A stretch of DNA of 64,000 nt, taken from positions 682,001 through 746,000 of the forward strand of contig CBDICR010000006.1 of the NCBI GenBank assembly GCA_965277425.1, read 5' to 3'. The DNA is from Poindextera sp965277425 (lineage in GTDB: Bacteria; Pseudomonadota; Alphaproteobacteria; Caulobacterales; Caulobacteraceae). A program made the translations under genes and the position numbers. Below, one piece after another: positions 44,604 through 53,706 of this stretch. The notes below the pieces were generated by a model. The model searched no databases. It was not told the DNA's origin and worked only from the letters and a program-made list of their open reading frames with translations. The stretch's first letter is position 1, and every line of letters starts with the position of its first letter.

Positions 44604-45589
44604 GCGCGGCGATGGCGAAGGTTTCAGGATTGGTCGGCGACGTCGGCGGCACGCACGCCCGCTTCGCGATCGCGGAGATCGACGGCAAGCGGACGAAGAT
44701 TCGGCATGCGGCGGTTCTTCAGGCGGCGGACTATCCGACCGGCGAGGCGGCGCTCGAGGCCTATCTCGAGCGGCTCAAGGGCAAGGCGCCGCATCTGGCG
44801 GTGATCGCCGCGGCCGGGCCGATCGACAAGGGCGTCGTCCGCTTCACCAACAACGACGATTGGGGGTTTTCGGAAAAAGGCATCGCCAAGACAGGCGGTT
44901 TCGCCCAGGCGCGGCTGATCAACGACTTCACCGCCCAGGCGCTGTCGATCGACCGGCTGACCTCCAGCGATACGCGGTTGATCGGACCGCGGGTCCGGGG
45001 CCGCGCCGACGCCACCGCCGCGATCATGGGGCCGGGCACCGGTTTCGGCGCCGCGGCCCTGGTCAACGATGGCCGAGCGCGCGCTGTTGCGACCGGCGAA
45101 GGCGGCCATGCCGGGTTCGCCCCCGAAGACGAGGTCGAGATCGAGATCCTCCGCCGGCTGACGGTTCGTTTCGGCCCGGTCTCGGTCGAGCGCGTCCTGT
45201 CCGGCCCGGGCCTGTTCAACCTTTATCGGGCGCTGGCCGAGATGGCGGGGGCGCCGGCCGTCCTGGCCTCGCCCGATCAGGTCACCCAAGCGGGTCTTGC
45301 CGGGGAGGGCCTGGCGCGCGACGCCCTCGCCCGCTTCTGCGCCATCCTCGGCTCGGTCGCCGGCAACCTGGCGCTGGCCATGGGCGCGCGGGCGGGGATC
45401 TATATTTCGGGCGGCATCGCGCCGGACATATTGGACTTCCTCAAGACCAGCGACTTTCGCCGCCGCTTCGAGGCCAAGGACCGGATGGAGGACTATCTTC
45501 GCGCCATCCCCACCCGCGTCGTCGTTCAGCCGCACGTGGCCCTGATCGGCTCGGCGGCCCTGCTGAGCGATATGGCCGCTGCCGCATGA
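44600..45589 (+). CDS. glk: Glucokinase
   Basis: 329 residues from TTG 44600 (overlapping the edd stop), or 325 from ATG 44612; neither has a good ribosome site. ROK/hexokinase-type motifs are LVGDVGGTHARFAIAEI (phosphate 1), AAAGPIDKGVVRFTNND, the base and sugar site LINDFTAQALS, and AIMGPGTGFGAAAL. This is the Glk family of Proteobacteria. It phosphorylates glucose for the Entner-Doudoroff route and lies between edd and pyk, overlapping both. Confidence 0.94.
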
Positions 45590-47007
45590 TCCGCGCGCGA
45601 CGCGCCCGCATCGTCGCCACGCTCGGCCCGGCCAGCCAGGCGCCCGACCGCGTCCTGGCGTTGGCCAAGGCCGGGGTCGACGTCTTCCGGCTCAACTTCA
45701 GCCATGGCGAGTACACAGACCACGCCGCGGCGTTCGAGGCCGTACGCGCGGCGGAAGCGGCCATCGAGCGCCCGCTGGCCGTCCTCGGCGATCTGCAAGG
45801 GCCGAAGTTCCGCCTTGGCGACTTCAAGGGCGGCGCGGCGGCGATCGAACCGGGCCAGCGACTGAGGCTCGATCTCGACCCGACGCTCGGCGACTCGCAG
45901 CGCATCAATCTTCCGCATCCGGAGTTGTTCGCCGCCCTCTATCCGGGGGCCGAGCTTTTGCTCGACGACGGCAAGGTGCGGCTGAAGGTCAGCGACAGCG
46001 GCGGCGATTTCGCCGACACGGTGGTGATCCAGGGCCAGGCCCTGTCGGATCACAAGGGCGTCGCCCTGCCCGGCGCGGTCATCCCGCATCCGGCCCTGAC
46101 GGCGAAGGACCGCGACGATCTGGCCTTTGCGCTGCGCATCGGCGTCGACTGGGTGGCGCTGTCTTTCGTGCAGCGGGCGGCGGACATGGCCGAGCTTCGC
46201 CGGCTGGTGCAGGGCCGCGCCGCCATCCTGGCCAAGATCGAAAAGCCCGCCGCGCTGAAGGATCTCGCCGCCATCCTCGACCAGTGCGACGCGGTGATGG
46301 TGGCGCGCGGCGATCTGGGCGTCGAACTCGAGCCGCAGGAGGTTCCGGTGGCGCAGAAGATCATCGTACGCGCCGCCCGCCAGCGCGGCCTGCCGGTGAT
46401 CATCGCCACCCAGATGCTGGAATCCATGACTGCCTCGGCCCAGCCGACCCGCGCGGAAGCCTCCGACGTCGCCAACGCCGTCTATGAGGGCGCGGACGCG
46501 CTGATGCTCTCGGCCGAGACCGCCGTCGGGACCTACCCGATCGAGGCGGTGGCGATGATGAGCAAGATCATCGAGCGGGTGGAGCGCGATCCCAACTGGC
46601 CAGGCCTGATGGACGCCGAGCATGGCCGGGTCGAGGACGAGGACGCCGACGCCCTGGTCGCCGCCGCTCGCCGCGCCGCCGAATCCGGCTCGACCGCCTG
46701 CCTGGTCGCCTTCACCACCACCGGCGTCACCGCGATGCGGCTGGCGCGCGAGCGGCCCCTGCAGCCGGTCCTGGCCCTGACCGCCGAGATTCGCGTCGCG
46801 CGCCGCCTCGCCCTGGTCTGGGGACTGGAGCCGCGGCTGGCCGAACCACCAAAGGGGCTGGATCACCTGACCAAGGGCGCGGCCAGCCTGGCGGCCAAGC
46901 TGGGCCTGGCCCCGCCGAACGGGCGGGTGCTGATCCTGGCCGGGACCCCGTTCGGATCGCCCGGCGCCGCCAACCTGCTCCGCCTGGCCCACGCGCCGCC
47001 AGCCTGA
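45586..47007 (+). CDS. pyk: Pyruvate kinase
   Basis: 473 residues; ATG 45586 overlaps the glk stop by 4 nt. The sequence shows RRARIVATLGPAS, VFRLNFSHGEYTDH, ILAKIEKPAALKDL (catalytic Lys), VMVARGDLGVELEPQEVP and TQMLESMTASAQPTRAEASD, complete for pyruvate kinase. It converts phosphoenolpyruvate and ADP to pyruvate and ATP. Coupling to edd and glk gives one operon covering entry and exit of glucose catabolism. Confidence 0.96.
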   Translation: MIRARRARIVATLGPASQAPDRVLALAKAGVDVFRLNFSHGEYTDHAAAFEAVRAAEAAIERPLAVLGDLQGPKFRLGDFKGGAAAIEPGQRLRLDLDPTLGDSQRINLPHPELFAALYPGAELLLDDGKVRLKVSDSGGDFADTVVIQGQALSDHKGVALPGAVIPHPALTAKDRDDLAFALRIGVDWVALSFVQRAADMAELRRLVQGRAAILAKIEKPAALKDLAAILDQCDAVMVARGDLGVELEPQEVPVAQKIIVRAARQRGLPVIIATQMLESMTASAQPTRAEASDVANAVYEGADALMLSAETAVGTYPIEAVAMMSKIIERVERDPNWPGLMDAEHGRVEDEDADALVAAARRAAESGSTACLVAFTTTGVTAMRLARERPLQPVLALTAEIRVARRLALVWGLEPRLAEPPKGLDHLTKGAASLAAKLGLAPPNGRVLILAGTPFGSPGAANLLRLAHAPPA

Positions 47008-47113
47008 GCGCCAATCGAAACATCGATATCCGGCTTATCCAGCTCGGCGTTGCCGATTTCGAGCGAGCCGTTACCCTGCCGCAACGCCCCTCCGGCGTGG
47101 ACACCGTCAGACC

Positions 47114-48277
47114 ATGTCGCTTCAATCCATCGAGACCATCGGGACCGACCAGGAACAGCCGGCCTTCGCCGCCTTGGTCGACAGCCTGCCGGACCCGGTG
47201 ATGGTGGTGTCCGCCCGCGACGCGGACGACGCCTCCGACCGGCGGCTGGTCTTCGCCAACCTCGCGGCGCGGGACCTCTTGCGCATCCAGGCGGCGGGCG
47301 GGCCGCTGGTCTCGGCGATCCGCCATCCGCAGGTGCTGGAGGCGGTGGACGAGAGCCTGTTCGGCGGCCTGAACGGCGAGGCGGCCTATGAGACCGGCGG
47401 CGCCCAGGACCGGTTCTGGCGCGTGCGCACCCGACCGCTGGCGCCAGCCGCCGACGGGGCGCGTCTGGCGCTCATGGTCATTCGCGACGAGACCGATGCG
47501 CGGCGCAACGAACGGATGCGCGCCGACTTCCTGGCCAATGCCAGCCACGAGTTGCGCACGCCGCTGGCCTCGCTCACCGGCTTCATCGAGACCCTGCGCG
47601 GCCACGCCCGCGAGGATGCCGTCGCCCGCGAACGCTTCCTGGGCGTGATGGCCGCCCAGGCCGGGCGGATGGCGCGACTGATCGACGATCTGTTGTCCTT
47701 AAGCCGTATCGAACTCAACGAACACATCGCGCCCGAAGGAAGGGTGGACGTGGCGCAGGTGACTCTCGACGTGCTCGACGCCCTGGCGCCGCTGGCCGCC
47801 GAGCGCGGGGTGAAGCTGCAAACCCGCATGGCCGAACGCGGCCGCGCCATGATCGTCGGCGACCGCGACCAGATCGCCCAGGTGGCGCAGAACCTGATCG
47901 ACAATGCGTTGAAGTTCTCGAGCCGTGGCGGGGTGGTGGAGATCGACGTCGTCGATGATGTCACCGCCGAAGCGGCGCTGGCGCCGAGCCGCCCCGGCGC
48001 GGCCAGGCTTTCCCTGCTCAGTCCCGACCTGGCGGGCGGCGAGCGCTTTGTCGTGCTGCGCTGCACCGACCATGGGGCGGGCATCGCGCGCGAGCACCTG
48101 CCGCGCCTGTCCGAACGCTTCTATCGCGTCGAGGGCCAGAAGAGCGGCGCGCGGCTGGGCACCGGCCTTGGCCTGGCCATCGTCAAGCACATCATCAACC
48201 GACACCGCGGCGGCCTGGCGATAGAGAGCGTCGAGGGCAAGGGCGCGACTTTCACCGCCTATCTCCCGCGGCTGTAA
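47114..48277 (+). CDS. phoR: Phosphate regulon sensor kinase PhoR (no membrane anchor seen)
   Basis: 387 residues. A PAS-like domain (about 18-130) is followed by H145 in FLANASHELRTPLASLTGF, N-box NLIDNALKFSSRGG, and GTGLGLAIVKHIINRHRGG. PhoR usually has N-terminal membrane helices, but none is visible in this reading, so the protein would be cytosolic or membrane-associated through a partner. The symbol rests on linkage to phoU-phoB, 102 nt downstream. Confidence 0.85.
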   Translation: MSLQSIETIGTDQEQPAFAALVDSLPDPVMVVSARDADDASDRRLVFANLAARDLLRIQAAGGPLVSAIRHPQVLEAVDESLFGGLNGEAAYETGGAQDRFWRVRTRPLAPAADGARLALMVIRDETDARRNERMRADFLANASHELRTPLASLTGFIETLRGHAREDAVARERFLGVMAAQAGRMARLIDDLLSLSRIELNEHIAPEGRVDVAQVTLDVLDALAPLAAERGVKLQTRMAERGRAMIVGDRDQIAQVAQNLIDNALKFSSRGGVVEIDVVDDVTAEAALAPSRPGAARLSLLSPDLAGGERFVVLRCTDHGAGIAREHLPRLSERFYRVEGQKSGARLGTGLGLAIVKHIINRHRGGLAIESVEGKGATFTAYLPRL

Positions 48278-48282
48278 CAAAA

Positions 48283-48300
48283 CTGTCGCAAAACCGTCGC
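48283..48300 (+). promoter_or_regulatory. Candidate PHO box upstream of phoU-phoB
   Basis: CTGTCGC, AAAA, CCGTCGC: two 7-bp direct repeats with a 4-bp A-rich spacer, the layout of a PhoB box. The first repeat also pairs with GCGACAG at 48304-48310, giving a hairpin after the phoR stop, so it might attenuate or terminate as well. It lies 79 nt upstream of phoU. Confidence 0.5.
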
Positions 48301-48378
48301 ATAGCGACAGCAATCGACGGGCAACGTCTTTCCGGGCGCGCCTTTGAGTCGGCGTCTTGGGCTTTGTAACGGAATTCG

Positions 48379-49134
48379 ATGAGCGAGCAGTGGGTAACGA
48401 TAAGCGGCGATCTGGTTGAACCCCTGGTCGCGGAAGTCGCCCGCCTCGGCGGCCTGGCCGAGGCGCAGATCGCCGACTGCCTGGACGCGATCTCCCGGCG
48501 CGACGTGGCGCTGGCCCAGGCGGTGGTGGCGCGCGATCCCAAGCTGGACGCGCTGCAGGCCGATATCGAGCGGCGCGCCATCGAGCTGATCGCCACCCGC
48601 CAGCCGGTCGGGCGCGAGCTGCGTCGCACGGTGGCGGCCCTGAAGATCGCCATGAACCTCGAACGCTGCGGCGATCTGGCCCGCAACATCGCCAAACGCT
48701 CGCTGATCCTGAGCGAGAGCGAACCCTTGACGCCGCTGACCCGCTCCATCGAGCGACTCGGCCGGCTGGTCGGGGCGCGCCTGAAAGAGGTGCTGGACGC
48801 CTACACGGCCGGCGAACTTGAAAAGGCGGCCAATGTCTGGGCGCGCGACGAGGAGGTCGACGAGCACTACAACAGCCTCTTCCGTGAGCTCCTGACCTAT
48901 ATGATGGGCGATCCGCGCACGATCGCGCCGGGCGCCCACCTGCTGTTCATCGCCAAGAACCTGGAGCGGATCGGCGACCACGCCACCAATGTCGCCGAAA
49001 TCATCCATTTCGAGATCACCGGTGAGGAAATGACCGGCGAACGGCCGAAGTGGGACGCGCTGCAGCGGCGCTCGGAAATGCGCGAGGGGCCGTTGGTCTC
49101 GGACCGGCTGACCCCGGTCAAGAAAGAAGGCTGA
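48379..49134 (+). CDS. phoU: Phosphate signalling protein PhoU
   Basis: 251 residues, helical, with the two PhoU repeats. Recognisable are LRRTVAALKIAMNLERCGDLARN and LLFIAKNLERIGDHATNVAE (positions about 90 and 200), each carrying the E-x-x-x-D motif that binds metal and PstB/PhoR. PhoU transmits the state of the Pst transporter to PhoR. It precedes phoB by 1 nt. Confidence 0.94.
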   Translation: MSEQWVTISGDLVEPLVAEVARLGGLAEAQIADCLDAISRRDVALAQAVVARDPKLDALQADIERRAIELIATRQPVGRELRRTVAALKIAMNLERCGDLARNIAKRSLILSESEPLTPLTRSIERLGRLVGARLKEVLDAYTAGELEKAANVWARDEEVDEHYNSLFRELLTYMMGDPRTIAPGAHLLFIAKNLERIGDHATNVAEIIHFEITGEEMTGERPKWDALQRRSEMREGPLVSDRLTPVKKEG

Positions 49135-49135
49135 G

Positions 49136-49825
49136 ATGATCCCGCAGGTGCTGATCGTCGAGGATGAGGACGCGCTGAGCGCCCTCCTCCAGTACAATCT
49201 CGACAAGGAGGGCTACGCAGTCACCATCGCCGGGGACGGCGAGGAGGCGCTGGTGCTCATCGACGAGCGGGCGCCGGACCTGGTCGTGCTGGACTGGATG
49301 CTGCCCAAGGTCTCCGGCGTCGAGGTCTGCCGCCGCCTGCGCGCGCGGCCCGAGACGCGCAATCTGCCGATCATCATGCTCACCGCCCGCGGCGAGGAGA
49401 GCGATCGGGTCCGCGGCCTCGACACCGGCGCCGACGACTATGTGGTCAAGCCCTTTTCCATGAGCGAGCTGGCCGCCCGTATTCGCGCGGTGCTGCGCCG
49501 CATCCGCCCTGGGCTGGCCGACGACCGGTTGCATCACGGCGACATCGTGGTCGACCGCGCCTCCCACCGCGTCAGCCGGGCCGACAAGGAGATCCATCTC
49601 GGCCCCACCGAGTTCCGGTTGCTCGACTATCTGATGCAGCATCCCGGCCGGGTGTTCAGCCGCGAACAGCTGCTCGATGCGGTCTGGGGCTCGGACGTCT
49701 ATGTCGAGGCGCGCACGGTCGACGTCCATATCGGCCGCCTGCGTAAGGCGCTCAATCGCGACCTGAACGCCGACCCGATTCGCACCGTTCGATCTGCCGG
49801 TTATTCGCTCGACGGCGCCGCCTAA
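49136..49825 (+). CDS. phoB: Phosphate response regulator PhoB
   Basis: 229 residues. Receiver with D53 in VVLDWMLPKVSGVEV, T in IIMLTARGEESD and K in DDYVVKPFSMSEL. The OmpR/PhoB winged helix holds LGPTEFRLLDYLMQHPGRV, FSREQLLDAVWG and RTVDVHIGRLRKALN, the PhoB recognition helix. It activates phosphate-starvation genes via PHO boxes. The cognate kinase is PhoR upstream. Confidence 0.96.
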   Translation: MIPQVLIVEDEDALSALLQYNLDKEGYAVTIAGDGEEALVLIDERAPDLVVLDWMLPKVSGVEVCRRLRARPETRNLPIIMLTARGEESDRVRGLDTGADDYVVKPFSMSELAARIRAVLRRIRPGLADDRLHHGDIVVDRASHRVSRADKEIHLGPTEFRLLDYLMQHPGRVFSREQLLDAVWGSDVYVEARTVDVHIGRLRKALNRDLNADPIRTVRSAGYSLDGAA

Positions 49826-49935
49826 ACGCGCGAGCGCGTCACGATCCGGCGGGGGCAGGGCGCGCGCCTAGCCAAGTCCGGACGAAACGCGCAGGCTCCG
49901 CTCCCGGTCGCAAGACTCCCCGGGGGATTGTCCTT

Positions 49936-51951
49936 TTGACGTTCGGACGCGAGGCCGACGCGGCCTGGTTCATGCCGCGCGCAGCAATCGGCGAGCGCGT
50001 GGGCGCCGCCGCCCGCTCGCGGCTGTTCGGCGACGACCGCAGCCTCGCGACCATCGCGGCCGGGCTTTGGCTCGGAATGACGCTTTGGAAGTTCGCCCTG
50101 GCCGCCCATATCGGCGTCGTCTGGGAGGAAGCCCATTTCGTCGTCGCCGGCATGCATCCGGCCCTGGCCTATCCCGACATCCCCGCCGGCTGGCCGCTGT
50201 TCGCCAGGGCCTGCGTGGCCCTGTTCGGCTGGTCGCCGCTGGCGCTGCGCGGCCCGGCCCTGCTCATCGCCCAGGCCACGCCGTTCGGCGTCTATTTCAT
50301 GGCCGCGCCCATAGTGGGCCGGCGCAATGCGATCTGGGCCGGGCTGCTCTCGATGCTTGTGCCGGCGCTCGGGGCAAACGGCGCGATCTTCTATTCCGAG
50401 GCGGCAATGCAGCTCCTGCTGGCCCTCATGCTCGGCGCCGTCGTCCGCGCCCAGCGCGGCGGCGCGATCGGCTGGTGGGTTCTGGCCGGAGTCTGCGGCG
50501 GCCTGGGTCTTTTCATCCACTATCGCTTCGCCGGGGTCGGGCTCGGCATGCTGGGGTTTGCGCTGTTCAGCCGGGCCGGCCGGCGGCTGTGGCGCGAGCC
50601 GGGGTTCTGGCTGGCCGGCGCCCTGGCCGCCGCCGGCCTGGCGCCATCCGTACTCTACAGCCTGGGCGCTCATGCGCCGGCGATCAGCTACCATCTGCTC
50701 GGGCAGCAAGCCTGGTCGTTCAACCTGCTTGGTCCGCTCGCCTATGTCGCCGCCCAGGCGGTGATGTGCACGCCGGTCTTCTTCGTCGGCATGGCCACAG
50801 GCGCGCGCCGCGCCGTCCGGCTGGCCCGCGCCGGCGACGAGGCCCGCAGCCTGTTGCTCTGGGTCGGCGGCGTTGTCTTTGGCCTCTATGCGCTCTTGAG
50901 CCCTTTCGACCAGAAGCTGGCGCCGCAATGGCCGATCGAGGCCTATGTTCCGCTGATCGCCTTCCTGCCGGGCGCGCTCGAGGCCTATGTCGACGCCGCG
51001 CGCTCGCGGCCTCGCCGCCGCGTCCGCATGTTCATTGTCGGCCTTGGCCCGGTCATGGTCGGCGCCCTCTTTGGGCTCGCCAGCCTTTGGACCGTGGTTG
51101 TCTGGGCTCACCCGGAACGGGCGCCGCTATCGATCCGCGACCGGATCACCGCCGACTACGAGCCCTTCAGCCAGTTCGAGCCGGCCATCGCCCGCGCCAA
51201 GGCCGTCGCGCGCCGTAGCTTCGGCGCCGAGCCGCTGCTGGCCACGGCCGGCCACGTGGAGGCGGTGAAGCTGGAGTTTCCAGGCGCGCCGGGCCGCCAG
51301 GTCTTCGCGCTCGGCGATCCGCGCGAGTTGACGGCTCATTTCGACCTTTTTCGCGCCGCCATCCATCTCGATCGCCACGCTCTGCTCGCCGAACATCCCG
51401 GCGCGCCGGTGGTCATTCTCTTGCCGGAGCCGACCTATCTCTACGACATGCCCGACGAGGCCCGGTTTCGCGCCGATCTATGCGGCAGTTTCAGGGACGT
51501 GGAGCTCCTCGAAACGCTTGAGGCCGCGCCCGGCCGGCTGGTCATGCAGACCTTCACCGCCCGCGTCGGCGCAGCGCCGGCCGCCAGGCCGAGGCCTTGC
51601 CCGTTCCTGCCGCAAATCTATCTGGGTCGGCCCAAGCGGACCGACATCCTCAATGCCGACATCCTGAACCATCTCGCGGGGCTTGCCGCCAGCCCGAGCG
51701 GTGTGGCCCGGATCGATATCCTGCTGGACGGGCGCGTCGTCTCACGGGCCCGGCTGCATCAGACCTGGCCAGGCGTGCCTGCGACCTCGACGGCGCTCGC
51801 CTACGATCCGGACTATCCGCGGCTGCGCTTCACCTTCGATCTGCCGCGCGCCGCCCTGACGCCCGGCGCCCACCGCCTGGCCGTCCGGGTCACCGCGCGC
51901 GACGGGTCTCGCACGGACGGCGAAGAGCGGACCGTCTACGCGCCGGGCTGA
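49936..51951 (+). CDS. GT39/ArnT-like multi-pass membrane protein with C-terminal beta domain
   Basis: 671 residues from TTG 49936, or 659 from ATG 49972. Residues about 40-395 hold roughly ten hydrophobic helices, with the first loop VVWEEAHFVVAGMHPALAY in the position of the acidic catalytic loop of protein O-mannosyl- and lipid-linked glycosyltransferases (GT-C fold). Residues 400-670 are soluble, with a final Ig-like or jelly-roll segment (ARIDILLDGRVVSRARLHQT, AVRVTARDGSRTDG). A lipid-linked sugar transferase activity is inferred only. Confidence 0.75.
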   Translation: MTFGREADAAWFMPRAAIGERVGAAARSRLFGDDRSLATIAAGLWLGMTLWKFALAAHIGVVWEEAHFVVAGMHPALAYPDIPAGWPLFARACVALFGWSPLALRGPALLIAQATPFGVYFMAAPIVGRRNAIWAGLLSMLVPALGANGAIFYSEAAMQLLLALMLGAVVRAQRGGAIGWWVLAGVCGGLGLFIHYRFAGVGLGMLGFALFSRAGRRLWREPGFWLAGALAAAGLAPSVLYSLGAHAPAISYHLLGQQAWSFNLLGPLAYVAAQAVMCTPVFFVGMATGARRAVRLARAGDEARSLLLWVGGVVFGLYALLSPFDQKLAPQWPIEAYVPLIAFLPGALEAYVDAARSRPRRRVRMFIVGLGPVMVGALFGLASLWTVVVWAHPERAPLSIRDRITADYEPFSQFEPAIARAKAVARRSFGAEPLLATAGHVEAVKLEFPGAPGRQVFALGDPRELTAHFDLFRAAIHLDRHALLAEHPGAPVVILLPEPTYLYDMPDEARFRADLCGSFRDVELLETLEAAPGRLVMQTFTARVGAAPAARPRPCPFLPQIYLGRPKRTDILNADILNHLAGLAASPSGVARIDILLDGRVVSRARLHQTWPGVPATSTALAYDPDYPRLRFTFDLPRAALTPGAHRLAVRVTARDGSRTDGEERTVYAPG

Positions 51952-51982
51952 CGCCCTTCCCCTCGATGCAGGGCGAAAGGGT

Positions 51983-52471
51983 CTAGATGTAGCGCCTCAG
52001 CGAGCGGGCCAACTCCGTCGCGCCCGAGCGTTTGCGCGGTTGCTGCGGCTGATAGGCGATGCGCGCATGATTGACGCAGTAGGGGCCTTCGGCCTCGGCG
52101 CGCCGGCCGCAGAAAGTGAAGCTGTCGGTCGATGGATCGCCGATCGGCCATTTGCACATGTGCGCGCCCAGCGTCAGCACCGTGGCCGAGCCCGGCTCCT
52201 CGACGAAATAGACCGGGGCCGGCATCGGCGCGGGCCTCGCCTCCGGACGCCGGGGCGCGGGCTGCGCCAACGGGCGCGGCGCGCGCGGCGCCTTGAACAC
52301 CGGCCGGCTCGGCTGCGACGGCGCGGCGCGGCCGGACAGGCCCAGCCGGTGCACCTTGCCGATCACCGCATTGCGGGTCACCCCGCCCAGCTGCTTGGCG
52401 ATCTGGCTGGCCGATAGGCCCTCCAGCCAAAGCTTCTTCAGCATTTCCACGCGTTCGTCGGTCCAACCCAT
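51983..52471 (-). CDS. gcrA: Cell-cycle transcription regulator GcrA
   Basis: 162 residues; ATG 52469-52471 begins the conserved N-terminus directly. MGWTDERVEMLKKLWLEGLS, ASQIAKQLGGVTRNAVIGKVHRLGL is the diagnostic GcrA DNA-binding domain. A Pro/Ala-rich linker follows, then the C-terminal sigma-70-binding domain with CKWPIGDPSTDSFTFCGRRA and PYCVNHARIAYQP. GcrA activates genes with GANTC sites methylated by CcrM and drives the S-phase programme in Caulobacterales. Its 5' region carries DnaA- and CtrA-like sites. Confidence 0.97.
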   Translation of the reverse strand: MGWTDERVEMLKKLWLEGLSASQIAKQLGGVTRNAVIGKVHRLGLSGRAAPSQPSRPVFKAPRAPRPLAQPAPRRPEARPAPMPAPVYFVEEPGSATVLTLGAHMCKWPIGDPSTDSFTFCGRRAEAEGPYCVNHARIAYQPQQPRKRSGATELARSLRRYI

Positions 52472-52563
52472 TGGCCTGCCCTCCAGCCGCCGCCAGCTCA
52501 CCGGCGCGACACCATATCTAGCGTCCCATGGCCCCGCCGGTGAACCATCCCTACCAGATATCG

Positions 52564-52610
52564 TAAACGGTCCGTTAACAGACACAATAGGCGCCACACG
52601 TCTGTCCACA
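52564..52610. promoter_or_regulatory. CtrA-like and DnaA-like sites upstream of gcrA
   Basis: TAAA-N7-TTAA (52564-52578, equal to TTAA-N7-TTTA on the other strand) is one base off the CtrA consensus TTAA-N7-TTAA. CTGTCCACA at 52602-52610 matches a DnaA box (TTATCCACA) in 7 of 9 positions. In Caulobacter gcrA is activated by DnaA and repressed by CtrA, so the sites suit the gene. The functional assignment is inference. Confidence 0.45.
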
Positions 52611-52688
52611 GGGATCAATATCTTGTAGGGCCGGCGGCGACCGTGCCTTTCTGAGCTAAACCATTGTGGCGCCGGCGAAAGGCGGCGT

Positions 52689-52708
52689 GAATCCAGTTGG
52701 CGAGAGTC
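52689..52708. promoter_or_regulatory. Pair of GANTC (CcrM) methylation sites
   Basis: GAATC at 52689-52693 and GAGTC at 52704-52708 lie 10 nt apart in the 308-bp gap between gcrA and the ABC permease, about 75-90 bp before the permease start. They would be methylated by CcrM. They could make this promoter region respond to GcrA itself. The remainder of the gap shows no gene. Confidence 0.5.
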
Positions 52709-52779
52709 ATATCGCCGCACGGGAGGGTTCGAAGGTCGCGCCCTTGCGCCGGGGCGATGCGAAGGGCACATCAAGGCCC

Positions 52780-53607
52780 ATGAGAGATACCGCTGATTTT
52801 CCGGCCGCAGAGGTCATTCCGCCGCAGCCACGCGACTACCACGGCGTCAACTGGACCGGCGCGACCACCCTTTACATGAAGGAGGTCAAGCGGTTCTGGA
52901 AGGTCGGGATGCAGACCTTGGCCGCCCCGGTGCTGTCCAGCCTGCTCTACCTGCTCATCTTCGTGGTGGCGATGAAGGGCCTGCGCCCTTCGGTGCACGG
53001 CGTCCCCTACCCGGTCTTCATCGGCCCGGGCCTGATCATGATGGCGATCCTGAACTCCGCCTTCGCCAACTCGTCCTCATCGCTGATGCAGGCCAAGATG
53101 CAGGGCCTGACCCAGGACTTCATCACCCCGCCGCTGTCGCCGACCGAACAGGTCTGCGCCTTCGCCCTCGGCGCCGCGACCCGGGGCCTCGCCGTCGGCG
53201 TGGTCACCGCGATCTCGGTCCTGCTCTTCGTCCACTATAATATCGCCCACTGGTGGGCCGTGGCCTATTTCGGCCTGGGCGCGGCGCTGATGATGGGCAT
53301 GATCGGCATGGTCGCCGGCCTGTGGGCCGAGAAGTTCGATCACATGGCGGCGGTGACCACCTTCATCGTCATGCCGCTCAGCATGCTGTCGGGCACCTTC
53401 TATCTGGTCGAGCGCCTGCCCGAGCCGTTCCGCAGCCTGTCGCAATACAATCCATTCTTCTACACCATCTCCGGTTTCCGCTACGGCTTCATCGGCCAAG
53501 CGGACGGCTCGATCGGCGTAGGCGTCGCGGTGGTCGGCGCGATCACCCTGGTGATGGGCGTGATCTGCTGGACCCTGTTTCAGACCGGCTATCGCCTGAA
53601 AAGCTGA
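52780..53607 (+). CDS. ABC-2 type transporter permease
   Basis: 275 residues from ATG 52780; a GTG at 52666 would add 38 unlikely residues. Six helices with the ABC-2 membrane pattern: VLSSLLYLLIFVVAMKGL, FIGPGLIMMAILNSAFANSS, LTQDFITPPLSPTEQVCAF and FDHMAAVTTFIVMPLSMLSG then TFYLVERLP. This is the family of export permeases for lipids or drugs. No ATPase gene is adjacent in this window, so the partner is elsewhere. argD follows 100 nt later. Confidence 0.9.
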   Translation: MRDTADFPAAEVIPPQPRDYHGVNWTGATTLYMKEVKRFWKVGMQTLAAPVLSSLLYLLIFVVAMKGLRPSVHGVPYPVFIGPGLIMMAILNSAFANSSSSLMQAKMQGLTQDFITPPLSPTEQVCAFALGAATRGLAVGVVTAISVLLFVHYNIAHWWAVAYFGLGAALMMGMIGMVAGLWAEKFDHMAAVTTFIVMPLSMLSGTFYLVERLPEPFRSLSQYNPFFYTISGFRYGFIGQADGSIGVGVAVVGAITLVMGVICWTLFQTGYRLKS

Positions 53608-53706
53608 GCCCGCGGTTGACAGCCGCCGTCCGCGCGGCGAAAAGCCTCGGCCTTCCAGTCCCCGCGCCCTTTCGGCTCGGGGACGTTCGCTTTTGGGAGG
53701 TCTCCC

